Positions 45,801 through 58,641 of a DNA stretch of 64,000 nt are shown in pieces. The stretch comes from Sycon ciliatum (taxonomy: Eukaryota; Porifera; Calcarea; Leucosolenida; Sycettidae), in assembly GCF_964019385.1 (NCBI RefSeq), contig NC_088647.1, forward strand, positions 9,998,157 to 10,062,156, given 5' to 3'. The stretch's first letter is position 1. Every line of letters begins with the position of its first letter. A program made the translations under genes and the position numbers. Below the pieces are notes generated by a model that worked only from the letters and a program-made list of their open reading frames with translations, was not told where the DNA came from and made no database searches.

Positions 45801-48459
45801 ACATTCAAAATAAACATAATTTTGCGAATCGACCTTTTTTTCAGGATCATTTTTCAACGAGGACGAACCAAAGTCGGCCGAACGAAGCCTAGAGGAAGAA
45901 AATCACCCTCTCCACTTCACCATCACGATACTGACATAGATACGAGATGAAACAACTAAAAAATCCACAAGAAAACTGTACAGCCATCATCGCTTTGGTC
46001 TGACTTTGGTCTGAGAATTTCTGTCACGATCAAAAATGTACGAGGAGCACTCAAAAATAAGCCACAGACGTACCTTTATCGCTCTCTACTCCTTTTTCGA
46101 GGCACAAAAGTCGACTCTCCACTTTCGAACCAGACATACCAGTGGTCCTTTTCAGCTGCTCCACGAGCGCAGGAAAGGTTCACCAAGGGGCGCAGAGCAG
46201 CATCCATTCCAGAAAAAGAGCTAAAATACGAGTGAGACTGCATGCCTGAGTACATGAGTACATGCAGAAAATAGTCAATTTCAGCGTTTCTGCTCCAAAC
46301 AGCAACTAGCTTCGACTAGAAACAAAGATTACACCAAAGGATCAAACAACAACCATTTTCTGCAGTTTTTTTGCAGATGGCTTCCTTGTGCTTGGCCCAG
46401 CACGCCAAAAATCACACCTCGGAGGAGTACAAAAATTACAACTCTCAGATGTCCTCGATTGCTGGCCATGGTTTCTGCACAAACCGCTGGTCTGTTTGTC
46501 CAAAAATTTTCTCCTGTGCGACAGCGTCAAATTTGAAATTGGCTGGGGAAGGGGAGTTGCCTAGTGTGTTTATTTTCCGCAAACACTTCCATTTCCTTGA
46601 CGTTTTCCACATCTGAGAGCTACAGTAAAGGAAGATGTCACTTGCTCTGGAGCAGTTACCGTAGATGTGAATTTTTTATCAAATAAAAATCACTCCAGTT
46701 GTGCTTTCATGACATTTGCAAAGAATTGGCTTGAAAAGGACATTTATTTTCTAAAACTTGTGACCAAAATTCAGTTTGTTTCCTTTTTCCAGGAGGAAGT
46801 GTTTGCGGAAATGTGATGTAGGTGCTTCATTGAAAACTTTGCATTCATTGTATTCATTGTTGCTTGTATTATCTGCATTATTTGTTCTAACTACTATTGT
46901 TTGCTCTTATGCTTCCCTGTAGTCCGTCAAGCCCAGCGTCAAGATGGACGACGAGCGCTACGGACATCACCGTCGCCATAAACAGTCTAAGTATCTCTTT
47001 GCTGTGCATGTCACTTGCATCAATAGACCAGTGCAAAAGGTCTTCTACATTTCATTTTCTCCCAGACAAAAACGAGGTTGTTCAACCTGAACTTCGTTAC
47101 CTACCGCAAGGCCGTCACAGCCAGGGCGGCTGAGGCAGCCCCACTTTTTGGCTTTTTTTAGAACACTGCAAGCAACAAAATGCGATGATCGCAGCTCAGC
47201 GCAAACGTAGCAAATAATGAAAAATCCTTGTCCCCGACCGTGGTTTGCTGCAGCATCAAACGTCTGTCATGGCAGTTACACTGAAATTGTACCAAATGCC
47301 TCGCAATGCTTGCAATTGGTTTCAATTTTTGAATTTTTTCCCGGCGGAGTGTAATGAAGAATCTTTGTCCCCGATGGTAGCGTCTTCTTGGTTTGGTGCA
47401 GAATCATAAAAGTCTTTCATTATAGTTACAGTGAAATGGCACCAAATGCCCGGAAATGCTTGCTATTGGCTTCAATTTTGGAAATATTTTCAGGGGAGGG
47501 CCCCGGACCCCCTTCCATGGTCGCCCACCTCCAAAGACTGGCCTGAACCGAGTCATTAGATTTTCAGCCATAACATTTTGCACTGGTCTGTTATAAGTGT
47601 ATTTGAACTCTGCATGATTTTCTATCCCACCCCTTCCCCTGCAGGTCCCTCTGCATTCAGGGAGTTGGGTTGAACAGCAATGCATGCTTCACTGCTTTCA
47701 TCCACCCTGGGTAGTAGCATGTTGATGTAACCCTGCCTGCTTCCTACATGGTCTTGTCCGCATGCTTTGGCAATCCCCATGGGTGGGTAGTTAGGGTACT
47801 GATGTTGTAGTACCGGTTCATCGGTTTTGCTATCTCCTGTGTGTTTCTTCTCGCCAGTCCAGGTCAAGCGTCGTGGACGGAGGACTTGATGGTGTCGCCG
47901 GAGCCGTGCAAGGTAAACCATGATGCCGTGCTCTGTGAAGATTTGTTGTAGCATAGCGATAATTAAAGTGGGTCTAAACCCCTTGAGCCTTGGTTTCCAG
48001 TGCTATGTTTTGACCCACATGCTAATGTTCTACCTTTTAATGGTGGCCCAGATTCTGAAAATTATAGTTCTCCGTAGTTACCTTGACAATCCCGTATAAT
48101 GTTCTACCTTTGGGCGACATCCCTGAGTCTGAGAATTATAGCTCTCACAGAAGAACCTTGACTGCTGGTCAGAGTGCTTGATGCACGACTGCATGCTTCC
48201 GTTTGAATTGTAGCTCTCCGTATGTGGCTTTACAATTGAGTCTTTTCTATTGGACGTACAGTGTTTGGGTGGGAAATTGAACTATCCCCAGATGTATCTC
48301 CAGTTCCTACCTTGCGCTTCGCTTTTGTTCTGTTTTCTTCATTCGCCTATGCTCATAGGGAGCTATACAGCATTTCAGCCTCCAAGAAATGTCGATGTTG
48401 CTGACCATACCCTTTGGTACGGTCTTGCACATCGGATGCCAAGTCAAGGAGCGACCTAA
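42875..48459 (+). CDS. Predicted five-exon gene, 159-residue protein of unknown family
   Basis: Exons: 42875-43071, 45079-45145, 45349-45395, 46923-46990, 48359-48459. All sites are AG/GT, phases run 0-2, 2-0, 0-2, 2-1, 1-stop, and the sum is 480 bases, exactly 160 codons. The chance of such a chain arising at random is low but not negligible, since exons 2-4 are short. The protein is basic and has no signal peptide or membrane segment. It has Cys near the N-terminus (TCACRTEADAC), ADPYRYPPAKFDLHARRRG, a KPGGWMLAVEQQRRQED helix, and PPRNVDVADHTLWYGL near the end. The proline-tyrosine-basic composition reminds me of small axonemal proteins, but this is only an impression. ATTAAA at 48572 could be the polyadenylation signal. 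The introns hold a TG tract near 44190. Confidence 0.5.
43072..45078. other. Intron 1 of the 159-residue gene
   Basis: Contains an open stretch at 43687-43938 ending in LPSSSSYSELSDIL and a piece at 44740-44820 followed by gtaagt; neither can be joined in frame to the gene, so both were left out. A TG/CG microsatellite is at 44189-44233. Confidence 0.4.
47863..47912 (+). CDS. Possible cassette exon of the 159-residue gene
   Basis: A 50-base exon (acceptor ccagtccag, donor CAAG|gtaaac) that can be joined in phase to the exon ending at 46990, giving QASWTEDLMVSPEPCK. Including it changes the frame of the last exon to one starting GAIQHFSLQE and ending at a different stop. It may be an alternative exon or a chance match. 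Confidence 0.3.
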
Positions 48460-48576
48460 GCCTGCCATCGCCAGCAATCCCCCGTCCTGGGAATTATTAT
48501 TTTGGTCGGGGATGTGGGCTTGAACAGAACACCTGTCACCCTGGGAGGGGGTGAGTCCTGCATGTTTCTGTATTAA

Positions 48577-49437
48577 AGGGGAAGTTAAGGCAAAAATTAA
48601 AATTTCACCAGTTGTAGTCTTCGGGGTGCTGAGTCGAATGGTCTTGGTCCGAGAATGCTGAGACGCTCCCTTCCTACTTGAATCCCAATCGAACTCGCGC
48701 ACTTCCACCGAAACTGGGTGACTGCGCCCTACTAGATGGGGATTTGTATGCAAAATGTCACTAAAAGCGCCATTTCGTTCTTATAAAAGCACGGATGACC
48801 GCGATTCGCCCATATGTTGTAGTCTTTTGGACGCTGCGTCGACTGGTTTTGGTCCGAAAAGGCTGCGATGCAGCGTTCCTCCTTTATTCCCAATCGAACA
48901 TGGTTGAACAAGTGGTCACGTGCTCCTGGGTGCCCAAATCACCTGGTCACCACGCCAGCAGGCGACAACTTTCACACCAAGGTTCAACTCGAGTGACAGG
49001 ACTGCACCCAAAAAAGGTCAAACAGGCTAGTAAGTTAGTTGTACCCTAGGCCCTGCAGGCACGGTGACCAGGTGACTGGCGTACGCAGGAGCACGTGACC
49101 GCTTGTTCAACCATGTTCGATTGGGAATAAAGGAGGAACGCTGCACCGCAGCCTTTTCGGACCAAAACCAGTCGACGCAGCGTCCAAAAGACTACAACAT
49201 ATGGGCCAATCGCGGTCATCCGTGCTTTTATAAGAACGGAATGGCGCTTTTAGTGACATTTTGCATACAAATCCCCATCTAGTAGGGCGCAGTCACCCAG
49301 TTTCGGTGGAAGTGCGCGAGTTCGATTGGGATTCAAGTAGGAAGGGAGCGTCTCAGCTTCCTCGGACCAAGACCATTCGACTCAGCACCCCGAAGACTAC
49401 AACTGGTGAAATTTTAATTTTTGCCTTAACTTCCCCT
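48577..49437. mobile_element. 861-bp foldback element with TTAA flanks
   Basis: The ends AGGGGAAGTTAAGGC are perfect inverted repeats, and the similarity continues inward so that almost the whole element folds back (arms of about 400 bp). TTAA lies on both sides (48573-48576 and 49438-49441), the target site of piggyBac-type transposases. Each arm holds two diverged direct repeats of about 90 bp (TTGTAGTCTT, TGGT, GGTCCGA, CCCAATCGAAC shared). No ORF for a transposase. Confidence 0.85.
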
Positions 49438-49441
49438 TTAA

Positions 49442-51402
49442 ACGCTGGGTCTTTCTATTCCATTACGATTGTTGTATTGGCAAGGTAGGTATGAATGCAT
49501 GTTGCTGCCTTTGTTTCAGGGATGAACTCTTTCGGGATCACCAATGGCTCTGGGCAACGGCTAGCGCAAGCTGGCAGCTGGGTGATCCTGAAGGACTTCA
49601 TTCCATTTTGGCTTTGTGAAATTGTGTGTTGCGGTGGTTTCCCTATTGGGAATGAATGGCTCATGAATAATGACATCAATGGTGACGAATTATTCATTGC
49701 GATGGTATTGCATGCTGGGGTGCATGCATAATTAGGTCAGCTGATTCATGAGGGCCAAAGCCTTATGCATAAAGCTTATAATTGGGGTGCATGAAAGTGA
49801 CGTCATTCACATGCATGAAAGCTGAAACCCCCAAAAAAAGAGATTGCCCCAAGTTCATGCCCAAAATTTCCAACACTCCAACTCTACATATCGATGCAGG
49901 TCAGTTGGCGTGTAACACATCTTCCGGCCCTGCAGTATAGACCCCAACAAAAGAAGATGGTTCTAACTTCTATCACTTCACGTAGACTCTCTACATGTTA
50001 TCACTTACTGCATGTGGTGGATCTACCTCCTCGCCAGGGTGTTGGACTGTTGGCAGAAAGGATATACAATTGCATGTACGGAGCACTTCCACACGATCTG
50101 CATCATGCAATTGTTAGATTGACAGCATGAAACAAGCTAATACTGGTTTTTAACATGTGTTAGGTTATACATGTATATCAAGTCATTCACACACTTGAGA
50201 GGGACGAAAAGCGTTTCTTCTGTAACTCTGAGTCATACATGTACAGTGTAGATCTACATGATAATCATCATGTCCCCATGCACTCGCTCCATACCGGCTC
50301 GGGTCTAACCAGCACTGAATGGGACAATCCATCATATTATACATAAACATGAACGCCTCCTAGTACTAGTACTACGGTAGTACTAGTAGTAGTAGTGACG
50401 TACTAGTACTAGTACTAGTCCTAGTCCTAGTCCTTGATCATACAGTATAGCGGCAGTACAATCATGTACATGTACATGATGTAGGTCTACAGTCATGCTG
50501 AAGTACATGACAATGTTATGTACAGTCATGTACATGAGTCATGATTGTATGAATATGAACGGCACACGTTCATACGAATCATACTATTCATAGCCTGGCA
50601 TCCATGGGGCGGTGATGTGAACCAGGGAGTCGTGTAACCATGTCCCTGTACGCGTGCACTGCTCTCACTGTCTGAGCTCAGGCTAGATTCACTGCGCCCA
50701 GTGAATCTAGCATGCGCCTGGTGACCGGTGACAGACCTACACAGTACACCATGCCCATGGTACAGCCTAGACTGCAGGCTTCACTTCATAGACCAAGTAC
50801 ATGTACTAGTAAGTGAGCAGATCTACCAGTGTACCACGAAAAGACTTGGCCATCCAGGGCTCACAGTCACATGGTCCTAGATCCTGGCAATCATTATGCG
50901 GGCGCCAGGCATCAACATGATCAACGTCCCTGGCCCTGTCCGGCGATTTCGTCCGCCCGCTTGTTCGTGGCATGGATGCAGCTGCATACGCGCTACCAGA
51001 TCAGGGCTAGGGTCCAGCGGATAATGCTCCGAACATGTTCGAATAATGCTAACCATAATACTCCAAAACTACCATAATATAACGCAGAGGCTCCAGCAAG
51101 AGGGCTATGATGCTCTTGGTTTGGGACAAAAATGGAAAAAAAAGGCTGCACCTTGTCAAATTTCCAGGAAAGGGTGCATACATGTACGTGTAGTCGACCT
51201 GCTCTGAAGCTGCCATATCTCTCACAAGCTCCACCACTAATAAGAACTACAAGACTTAAGACATGATCTCTTCTCCATTGGCTGCTCTCCATTGCAACTT
51301 TGATGCAGGGATATGACTGAATAGTGGGTGTATGAAATCTTTCCCCTTGATATTCCGTGTAGTGACTAGTGAGAGGTGAAACCATTACATTGTATTACAG
51401 GT
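49442..51402. other. Non-coding stretch with TACTAGTAC and ACATGTAC repeats
   Basis: No exon recognised. The segment 50340-50540 is dense in TACTAGTAC, CCTAGTCCTAG and CATGTACATG palindromes. Confidence 0.5.
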
Positions 51403-51560
51403 GAGCATTGGGATGAAGTTTATCTTGGCAAATACCGTTAGTATTCCTGCGTGCAGACAAGCATTCACTGCTTCCACTCTGTTAATACTGTCTTCATCTG
51501 GAACAGCAGACGTGAGGCCAGTTCCTGAGAGCCCGGCGATCTCAAACCGAGATCCCTCCG
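51403..51560. other. Possible exon, strand undecided
   Basis: On the minus strand a good acceptor (gtgttttcag) at 51571 precedes an open frame with FEIAGLSGTGLTSAVPDED. On the plus strand an acceptor (tgtattacag) at 51400 precedes an open frame that ends in a hydrophobic tail with a stop at about 51650. Both may be chance; no family recognised. Confidence 0.25.
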
Positions 51561-51652
51561 GAAATCCTGAAAACACGTCGTCAGAAGTTATTTTTCCGCT
51601 CTACATCCTTTGCTTGTTCTGTCTTCTTCTCCTTGAGGGGTTGTGCTTATAG

Positions 51653-52457
51653 TTGGACACAATACTCTTTAGGCTGAGTTGAAGCCTTCTTTTCTGATAG
51701 CACGGCCACTTGACTGTTGGCCTGGCATTACAACCCGTTATCGTCCGGGACTACGTGCTTCATGGCCTGGCCTGATGCTATTTCAAGTAATGGCTTCATC
51801 TGCCCTGGACTAGACTGCAGTCTTTTTTTTATCTACCCACCGCGACAGGTTTTAGAGACCACTTTTTTGGACGCCAGATAGCTGGCCTGCTTCAACTACT
51901 GCTTCGAGTGCTTTCACACGCTGTCTACCAGGTCTACACTGTGCATGGTGTACATGTGCATGTATGTAGTACAACATCATTCACGTTTCCCTGTTTCAAC
52001 CCACCTTTTCAGCAGGTACTACTACTACTAGTCCTAGGTCTTTCCAGTGCGCTTGTTTGCAGGCACAATGACCATGAGGCGTTGAGGGGGTGTACTTGCA
52101 TGCAGCACCTGCTCTTGTGACAGCTAACCACTTCTGTTTCACTTCAGTTTTAGGTGTCGAGCATACCAGAACTGAACTTTTTTTGGCAGAAGGCAGAACT
52201 CAGCTGTTTCTACATGTAGCTGCAGCTACAGTGCAGTACCGAGTACACTGACTGTACCGGCATCTTCTTCCTTTGACTTTTGAGTACAATGTACTACTAG
52301 TACTAGTATAGCACTGAGTTCTCGTCAAGCCTGCGATCAGCATACATTGTGGATTTGTGCCGTGTACATGTACGTGGTGGCGCCACAACACCAAGCCGCA
52401 GAGGCCTGTCATCATACGATACATGCCCCAAAGCAGAACTGATCACGCCACGCGATA
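51653..52457. other. Non-coding stretch, nothing recognised
   Basis: No exon, RNA gene or element border seen. Confidence 0.4.
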
Positions 52458-53040
52458 ACCACTGATACCACCCCTCTTACCACTGACCTTCTCTGGTTGG
52501 CCCATTTCCCGGCAGCCAATTGAGTAGGCAATTCCAGGAAACCTCTGCAACACAGTTGCGTAACAAGCACCTGACGCCTGCTGCCGGCCTAAACCGTCAA
52601 GTACCTGAGAGATACATAGCAGCGTTTCGTAGCATGAGATCGAGAACGTCTATTCTAAAGCTAACCCCGACTGTTATGAAACAAACCACTGATACTAGCG
52701 TAGCGCCCGCTCTTACCACTGGAGCTCTCTGGTTGGCCCATTTCAGGGCAGCCGATTGAGTAGGCAATTCCAGGAAACCTCTGCAACAAGCACCTGACGT
52801 CTGCTGCCGGCCTAAATCGTCAAGTACCTGAGAGTCATGTACAATCATGTGCATGTAATTATGTAATTATAATAGCAGTGTTTCGTAGCCACCACTGGCG
52901 CTCTCTGGTTGGTCCATTTCCCGGCAGCCAATTGAGTAGACAATTCCAGGAAACCTCTGCAACGCAGTAGCGCAATAAGCAGCTGACGACTGCTGCCGGC
53001 CTAAACCGTCAAGTACATGTACCTGTATTTTTAAGGCTGT
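52458..53040. repeat. Local triplication of a 180-230 bp unit
   Basis: Three diverged direct copies begin at about 52458, 52687 and 52889. They share CTCTGGTTGG, CAGCC(A/G)ATTGAGTAG, CAATTCCAGGAAACCTCTGC and GCTGCCGGCCTAAA, in that order. No coding sense. Confidence 0.8.
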
Positions 53041-56000
53041 AAGACTAGTGAGAGGTACATGTACAATAGCAGTGTTTGGTGGCCTGAGTACAGCTGACGA
53101 GCTGTACCAGTCCTGACTGTACTACTAGTTGAACGTCTACCTCCAACTGGTCATGCAAAACGCAATGCTCAGTAGCTGGCAGACATGCTTGGTGTTATAT
53201 GAGAGTGAAGTATTTGTCGAGATTTCACAGCTGAGGTTGTTGATGCACACATACACGTACATGTATGCAAGCTAGCCTAAGGACAACGCAATGGATGGGC
53301 TAAAATATGCAGGATAAGAGAAGGTTTGCCACTAGAAACGTTACGTTGGTCCAGTCCTTCATGCTGCACCAAGGCAATAGCAACATTTACACCAGGCAAT
53401 GATCGGCACAGTTGGCATATTGACGCGTGCGGCAAAGCCAAGTGTAAGACAGTAATGTTACAATACTAATCTAGTGGAGCGGCACGCGCCTGTGAACGAC
53501 AATCCATCTCTCTGTCATTATCTAATGCAAGTGTCAGATGTATAATGTAATTAATTGTAATTTTATTTATTTGTATTGTTCCGTGCACTGTGACCAACTC
53601 CTAACTGTATAATGTATGACGTACAATGATAGACTGATACACTTACCGGTACATGTACGTGTACGTCTGACCTGATTCAGTGATTGACTTGATGTCAGTG
53701 TTGACCTTGACATGGTATCTATTCTGATCTGGTGGATCAGACACAGAGGGAAAGGTGTAGTGTCTGACACACAGTTCGCTGCTGTGAAAACTGAGTACGT
53801 ATAAAACACATTTCCCTCTAACGCCTACTTTTCCCCTTTTCAGTCCCTCAAACTGTTCAATAACTAGTAGTAGTAGTAGTAGTAGTAGTAGTACTAGTAG
53901 TAGTAGTACTCCTTGCAAGGGCACATGGCTGTACTGCTTGTTTTGAAGTATTGGGTTATGCAAACGCTACTGTGAACAACTACTGTGGTTCCTCTATCAC
54001 GATTCACGCCAATGTGTGCGTAGCAAACCACTCAAGAGTCAAGGTTAATAGCACCTCCACGGTTCATCGCAGGTCTATTGTATCTCACTCTCAGGCTGTG
54101 CTGTAGTCTTGGCCAGCCTAGTGCCAGTTCGAGTAGTAGTAGTGGCATTGTGCCGAACTGGCAACACCCTATGGTGAGCCCTTGGTGGGTATCACTAGTG
54201 CACTAACCAATCAAGATTCAAGACAGCACGATACAACTAGCGTCGCTGTGTACATTGTAGCAAGGCTTATGTCAGTTGTGCTGCAGCTATGGAGAGTTAA
54301 GGTTGCATGATGTGTGGTGCATCTCAACACAGGGCGTTCGGTCATGATTCACAGCCTACTCTACAATCATCAGGGTGGGTACAAGCAGGTAGCACACCCA
54401 ACTGGCCTTTCCCTTGCCGAACCGGCCGGCCGAACTTGAATAGTCCCTTTTTCCTCGCGCCGCTCTGCTACACTCGGTGAATGGCAAGCTCTGAGCTTCT
54501 AACAGCCCATGCCCAGTGTAAGACAGCAGAAGAGTCTTGCAGCCCACACTGCCCCAGTGACTTTCAGTTACTACTATACTAGTACTACTGTACTCAAGAA
54601 ACAGTGTGCATGCAGTGACTGTTCACCAATAATGGCAATATCCAGTCTGTAGTACTCTGTACAGTGAACACCTACACAAGGCTACAGTCTACATGTAACT
54701 CCTAAGTCCTTGAACACTGACCACGTGGGCCCATCATAGTTCCATACTGTAAGTGTAAGTCAATCTAGTGAGTAGTGTACTAAGTCATGTATTTCCATGT
54801 AGTGTGTTCTGAGATACCTCCCTGCCCCACTGAGACTCCGAGATGCTACTAGTAAGCCTTGTAACTCCTGGGAATCAACCGTATTGCGTGACCGATCCTT
54901 TCAATGTTCTCTAATCTTTCCTTTTCCACCTGGACTCCTCCTTGGTTTCCCTTTTCTCTCTGGCTCTTCTCTTGACTTGTACCTTCTTGCTATTATTCAC
55001 TAATAGTGCGGGGCTTTGAATACAACAAGTACATATACACAGTCAGCCTTACTCCTCAGAGCCGGTATACATGTACATGTACATGTGTTAGTGCAATGGG
55101 CAATGGGGTTCATGAAGGTTTTGAAGCATAGAACATAATTATTAGAAGCCCATAGCATTGTAGACAGTTCGATGTCTCTGGGCTTAGGATCTAGGACACG
55201 ACAACGGTGTCCACAAGGCACAAGCTGCATGACTTGTACAAGTGATTTCCACTACCGGAGGCTGGTGGTGACTGGCTCAATCGCAGAGAATGGGAAATCT
55301 GACCGCAGAGAGACAGTTCTTCCAGCTTGCATTGACTGAGTATCTGTGCGTGTGACAAACAGTTACTTGTACACAGACTGATCCGCTACCTGCGAGTCGT
55401 ACTACCCTCTAGCGCACTCTGCTAAACATCTGTCTTGCCTGTATTGGCATCACTTGCCTTCACTTGTTAGTCGCACTCAGTTCCAGCTACCGAACCTGGC
55501 ATTGATGTCATTTTTCAACTGATCGAAGTCGGCTTCGGAAGGAACCCAATCTCCCGATGCCTGACTCGGGCACCAAATGAAGTGGCCTGCTTTTCCACAC
55601 TAGACTTCCGATGTTAGGAGAGGACGAGACGAAACCGTTCATTGTTGTTCCGTAACAGCTGCACTGCGCAAATGCAGTTCTCACACAGACGAGCACGTAC
55701 AGCGGTTGCGCGACACTTGTCATTCGCAGAACTGTACCTGTCCTAGGCTAGCGCTTCCCTGTCGTGTCAGGAATCAGGATGATAGTACAAAATACGTGTA
55801 CATCCAACCTCTTTCGGCCGCACACACACACGTAGACCTACGCACATACATGCTGGAAAAGTGCGAAGGTGCATCACTGCATGTGCGTGATCCTGAACTC
55901 CACTACAGCACTCTCCGTCATCGGGGCCGTCACATCCACGTCCACAACTACGAAACTCTATCTGCAAGTATGGGCCAAAGCCACCAGCTGCTAACCGTCA

Positions 56001-56090
56001 AAATTAGGCCAGCCAATCAGCGGCGAGCACTCAGCGTCATGGCCGCCACTACAATGCAGCGCTGGCCTTCGCGATATGACGATGGGAGGA
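53041..56090. other. Intergenic stretch before the beta-thymosin gene
   Basis: No exon recognised. Holds an (AGT)n tract at about 53865-53911 and several ACATGTACATGT copies (for example about 55070). Confidence 0.5.
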
Positions 56091-56091
56091 G

Positions 56092-56189
56092 GATAAAACA
56101 AGTGCGCACTGCATCAGTTCTATAACGCGAGCACTGTTGCAAGTTCTTCATCGTTTGCCATTTTTTTGTCGGAGGTTCCAATTTTCCAG
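56092..56189 (+). promoter_or_regulatory. Beta-thymosin core promoter and 5' UTR exon (putative)
   Basis: A TATA-like GATAAAA at 56092-56098 is followed by an initiator-like TCAGTTC at 56114-56120; the spacing is a little short. The transcribed part would end at the donor CCAG|gtaaag (56189/56190) and join the acceptor at 56326 (gtgtag), eight bases before the start codon. Confidence 0.45.
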
Positions 56190-56279
56190 GTAAAGACTTC
56201 TTTTTGAGTTTGTTCCCAGTGGCGGTTTAGCCACAGCGCTGCATTCTCGTTCGGTCTTCTGGCTATTGGCTGTGGATAG

Positions 56280-57094
<815 letters not shown>

Positions 57095-58332
57095 GTGGAC
57101 GGTCGTGTGTGCTATTAGGCCATCTCGGTGTACAGAATGGAGAATTGTATAGTACGTATCCGTGTAGATAACGAAGATACCTACCCACAGCTAGCTACTC
57201 AAAATGGTGAGGGAGAGCCTTCTCAGCATCATGCATGACAAGTTTAGCCGTGTGCGTCGCCCGCTCAACAGTCCAACACCCTGACGTGAGCTTGTTTGCC
57301 GATCCTGGTCTAGTGGTCTGTCTTGGCCTCTGTGTTCCATTATAAACCAAGCTCCTTTATTTGACCCTTTTCCAGCTCCCCTCCCTTTCACTTTGGCCAA
57401 TTGTAAATGTGTTCTCAACCAAACAATCTGTCCGTGTTTTCAACGTTTAGTGCCCGCGTCCCTAGCATCGTTATCACTTTGCTCTGCTTCGCTGCTGCTG
57501 CTGGTTTTTACTGCCGCACCTGGCTATCCGTTCATGCTTTAGCGCGTCCTGGATTGTGGCCATCCATCCCACCCCACGGTCTAGATGCTCGTTGTGTGAA
57601 TCGAAATAGTCCAGCCCTGCGGAGGTAGATCTCGGTTGCAGAGTAGTGCACTTTGCTGCGAATTCACTTTGAACCCAGAACTCGAACGCTTGTCCTCTGT
57701 GTGTGGTGTTTGTGGTGGTGGTGGTGGTGAGTGGTTGGGATTGTAACAGTAACACTGGGCTGGGTTGGTTCCTCTGGCTTCAGCTCGGCTTCTTTGGGTT
57801 TGACGATGCCACCCTGAGACCACTCGTTTTGCCTGACAGGTGACTTGTGACATGCGGGCATTCAGGAACCGAGTCTCTGCCTGTATAGTGTATGGGAGAT
57901 ACCCTCAAATCAAGGCTCAATTATTTTTGAGTCAATATCGAGGACGTGGGGCCAATGAAGTGTGCCAGTAAAAGGATGTCTGTGGTGGTATGGCACCGTC
58001 CGTGGACGAGTTCCATGAATGGTGGCGGTGCATTCTGGCACTTGGTATGCGCCAAGTAACAGCTGCAGAAATTTTTCAGGCACCACCAATGCCATTATTT
58101 TTATTACTAGGAATTCACAGTGTAATTGGGGCTGTTTGTCGTTGAAGTGTTGGTGCTCTTGAGATTGAGGAGCTCTTCATAGTGGAATGATTTGAAACAG
58201 TTATGTCATGCTGTGGCAGACTGAAAAGCAGTGAATGGAGCAGGTCCACAATCATTAATTTTGCCTATATGGAAGGTCCATAGCACCGTCCATAGTCATA
58301 GTATAGGGTAGATCTACTAATAATAGTAACTA
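57095..58332. other. Non-coding stretch after beta-thymosin
   Basis: 3' UTR and intergenic DNA; a (GGT)n tract at about 57712-57730. No further exon recognised. Confidence 0.5.
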
Positions 58333-58513
58333 CAGTGAAAGCTCGTTATTACACTGATAAAACAAACTTTCGCTTAAGAAGAACTAGTATTTGTAACTCT
58401 ATTGGATTAATCACAGTGTATTCACTGGGTATAAGATGTGGATAAGAAGAACTCCCGTTATTGCGAACAAATCCCGTCGGTCCCTTGGTGTTCGTCCTAA
58501 AGAGGTTTGACTG
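58333..58513. mobile_element. pogo/Tigger-like MITE
   Basis: Left end CAGTGAAAGCTCGTTATTAC and right end reading CAGTCAAACCTCTTTAGGAC on the other strand resemble pogo-type termini; TA flanks both sides (58331-58332, 58514-58515). 181 bp, no ORF. Confidence 0.65.
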
Positions 58514-58572
58514 TACTAGTATGTAGACTCTACCAACAGGTGTCAGTCTTGGTATGCTACACTGTAGCCTGT

Positions 58573-58641
58573 TTATTATTATTAATATGTCTACACATAC
58601 TAGCCTGTTTAGGATAGTATGTGTAGACATAATAATAATTA
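58573..58641. repeat. Hairpin-forming inverted repeat
   Basis: ATGTCTACACATACTA and its reverse complement face each other across a 12-base loop, with AT-rich extensions. Confidence 0.75.

Noticed and set aside
55706-56125. 139-residue plus-strand ORF upstream of beta-thymosin
   Set aside because: Composition is unlike a protein family and it overlaps the putative promoter; no splice or homology support.
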